Source: an uncultured Maritalea sp.
GTDB lineage: Bacteria > Pseudomonadota > Alphaproteobacteria > Rhizobiales > Devosiaceae
Direction: 5' to 3'
DNA length: 6,094 bases
Assembly (NCBI GenBank): GCA_913055925.1
Contig: CAJXLH010000171.1
Span: 1-6,094, forward strand
Shown here: piece after piece, positions 5,281 to 6,094 of the stretch
How positions within the stretch are numbered: position 1 is the first letter of the stretch
Layout of the letters: the number at the start of each line of letters is the position of its first letter
Notes under the pieces: generated by a model
Database searches by the model: none
What the model saw: the letters and a program-made list of their open reading frames with translations, nothing else
Told to the model about the DNA's origin: nothing
Translations under genes and position numbers: made by a program

Positions 5281-5508
5281 ATGGCAAAACCTAAAGGCAC
5301 ACTTGAAAACAACATTCGCCGATTGCGCTTTGATCATAATGAGATGAGCCAAAAGGAACTGGCGGAAAAAGTGGGCGTATCTCGTCAAACAATTGTGGCC
5401 ATTGAGGCGGCGAAATACTCCCCATCGTTAGAGCTGGCGTTTCTCATCGCTGACGTTTTTGAAACGCCGCTCCAAGAGGTGTTTAGTTACACCCCGCCAA
5501 AGAAGTAA
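5281..5508 (+). CDS. Small XRE-family helix-turn-helix regulator
   Basis: A 75-residue protein made almost wholly of one Cro/CI-type helix-turn-helix domain (about residues 9-65): NNIRRLRFDHNEMSQ, KELAEKVGVSRQTIVAIE with the recognition helix SRQTIVAIEAAKYSP (34-48), then the conserved ELAFLIADVFETPLQEVF (51-68). It matches the single-domain 65-75 residue class (YozG/YgzD-like) with no sensing domain, so any signal must come from a partner. The ATG lies 3 bp after the membrane-protein stop, with a GGGGG run about 10 bases upstream, giving an operon with likely coupled translation. It probably binds the palindromes upstream of the operon and autoregulates. Confidence 0.95.
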   Translation: MAKPKGTLENNIRRLRFDHNEMSQKELAEKVGVSRQTIVAIEAAKYSPSLELAFLIADVFETPLQEVFSYTPPKK

Positions 5509-5516
5509 CTGATCAA

Positions 5517-5537
5517 GGCGGCTGAAAACCAGCCGTC
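5517..5537. terminator. GC hairpin after the XRE gene
   Basis: GGCGGCTG (5517-5524) pairs with CAGCCGTC (5530-5537), 8 bp with one G-T wobble, around an AAAAC loop, 8 bp after the stop. No T-run follows, so it may be an RNA-stabilising 3' end or a weak terminator. Confidence 0.4.
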
Positions 5538-5609
5538 TCCAACAACCCAAATTTCTAACACGATTGAATTTCCCGAAATGAAAACTCTCGGGGAGAAAGC
5601 GATACCCTC
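5538..5609. other. Intergenic leader before methyltransferase
   Basis: 72 bp without a gene. It holds a CCCGA (5572-5576) / TCGGG (5588-5592) dyad whose right arm overlaps the GGGGAG ribosome-site candidate. I see no clear -35/-10 pair. Confidence 0.4.
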
Positions 5610-6094
5610 ATGCCTAATTCGATCAAATTTTGGAACGGCCGAAGCGACAAATACGACCAGGCTATTTCCAACCACGACGCCAAATATGACCAACGTCTTA
5701 TGCAAATGCGTCAGCTCTTGAAGCCAACCGACCACGTGCTCGACTTTGGCTGTGCAACCGGCGAAATTGCGCTCGATTTGGCTGAAAATGTCAAAACCAT
5801 CGATGGTATCGATAGCGCAGAGCAAATGATCGCTCGTGCCACCGAAAAAGCGGCTCAGCGCGGCATTTCAAACGCCGCCTTTATGGCTACCGACATTTTC
5901 GACCCAAGACTTGAGGCAGAAAGCTACGACGCTGTTTTAGCCTTCAACATTCTGCATCTAGTAAAAGAACGCGATGAAGTTGTGTTCCGCATCAAGCAGC
6001 TTTTAAAGCCAGGCGGCATGCTGTTTGTTGAAACGCCTTGCATGTGTGAAGCGCCAATGGCGCTTCGCGGCGCCATAAAACTGGCAGGTGTTTT
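5610..6094 (+). CDS. Class I SAM-dependent methyltransferase, N-terminal part (cut by window end)
   Basis: The frame is open from the ATG at 5610 to the window end, 161 complete codons with no stop. It has the class I (seven-strand) methyltransferase core: a leader with FWNGRSDKYDQ, the SAM-binding loop VLDFGCATGEIAL (43-55), an acidic residue closing strand 2 in DGIDSAEQMIARA (65-77), DAVLAFNILHLV (107-118) and LLKPGGMLFVETP (131-143). This resembles the UbiE/Methyltransf_11/25 style of small-molecule methyltransferases. The acceptor substrate is unknown because the C-terminal region is missing. GGGGAG lies about 15 bases before the ATG, further than ideal, so the ribosome site is weak; the conserved leader supports this start. 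A short CCCGA/TCGGG stem precedes it. No operon link to the XRE gene is evident because a hairpin intervenes. Confidence 0.9.
   Translation, partial: MPNSIKFWNGRSDKYDQAISNHDAKYDQRLMQMRQLLKPTDHVLDFGCATGEIALDLAENVKTIDGIDSAEQMIARATEKAAQRGISNAAFMATDIFDPRLEAESYDAVLAFNILHLVKERDEVVFRIKQLLKPGGMLFVETPCMCEAPMALRGAIKLAGV

Noticed and set aside
1104..5595. TCGGGGAG present both after pgk and before the methyltransferase, as a dispersed repeat
   Set aside because: An 8-bp match with no shared flanks is expected by chance at this length.

Overview
The window looks like a piece of an alphaproteobacterial chromosome. The pgk, HxlR, VOC, tautomerase and SAM-methyltransferase proteins all have a proteobacterial style, base composition is moderate, and Shine-Dalgarno sites are mostly recognisable. 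A marine or soil member of the Hyphomicrobiales would fit, but that is a guess from protein style, not a search result. The window is densely coded. It opens inside a glycolytic gene and closes inside a methyltransferase gene, so both end genes are cut.

Layout: (1) positions 1-1060, the 3' part of phosphoglycerate kinase, followed by a strong hairpin (1087-1111). (2) A minus-strand pair: a small two-helix membrane protein (1158-1424, tentative) lying just downstream of a regulator with two HxlR-like winged-helix halves (1473-2018). (3) A VOC/glyoxalase-fold protein (2043-2411), divergent from that regulator across about 24 bp and closed by a near-perfect two-way terminator (2426-2453). (4) A minus-strand two-gene operon, an NTF2-like/lumazine-binding-type protein (2661-3080) and a small 4-oxalocrotonate-tautomerase-like protein (2454-2657), 3 bp apart. 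(5) A divergent plus-strand HxlR regulator (3284-3628) and a zinc-free MDR oxidoreductase (3678-4640), with symmetrical GTTACC/GGTAAC elements in the shared 203-bp gap. (6) A 4-helix membrane protein with a DERD motif (4831-5277) and a tiny XRE repressor (5281-5508), 3 bp apart, behind a promoter region rich in palindromes. (7) The start of a class I SAM methyltransferase (5610-6094).

Working together: regions 2-5 look like a small accessory island for handling reactive small molecules (quinones, enals, aldehydes). Two HxlR-type regulators sit head-to-head with enzymes of the VOC, NTF2-like, tautomerase and quinone-oxidoreductase families. HxlR proteins such as YodB, HypR and QorR are known to control quinone/electrophile detoxification, which suggests but does not prove the role. 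Region 6 is a separate module in which a membrane protein is probably functionally linked to its co-transcribed DNA-binding partner. I see no tRNA, rRNA, CRISPR array, insertion sequence or integrase.
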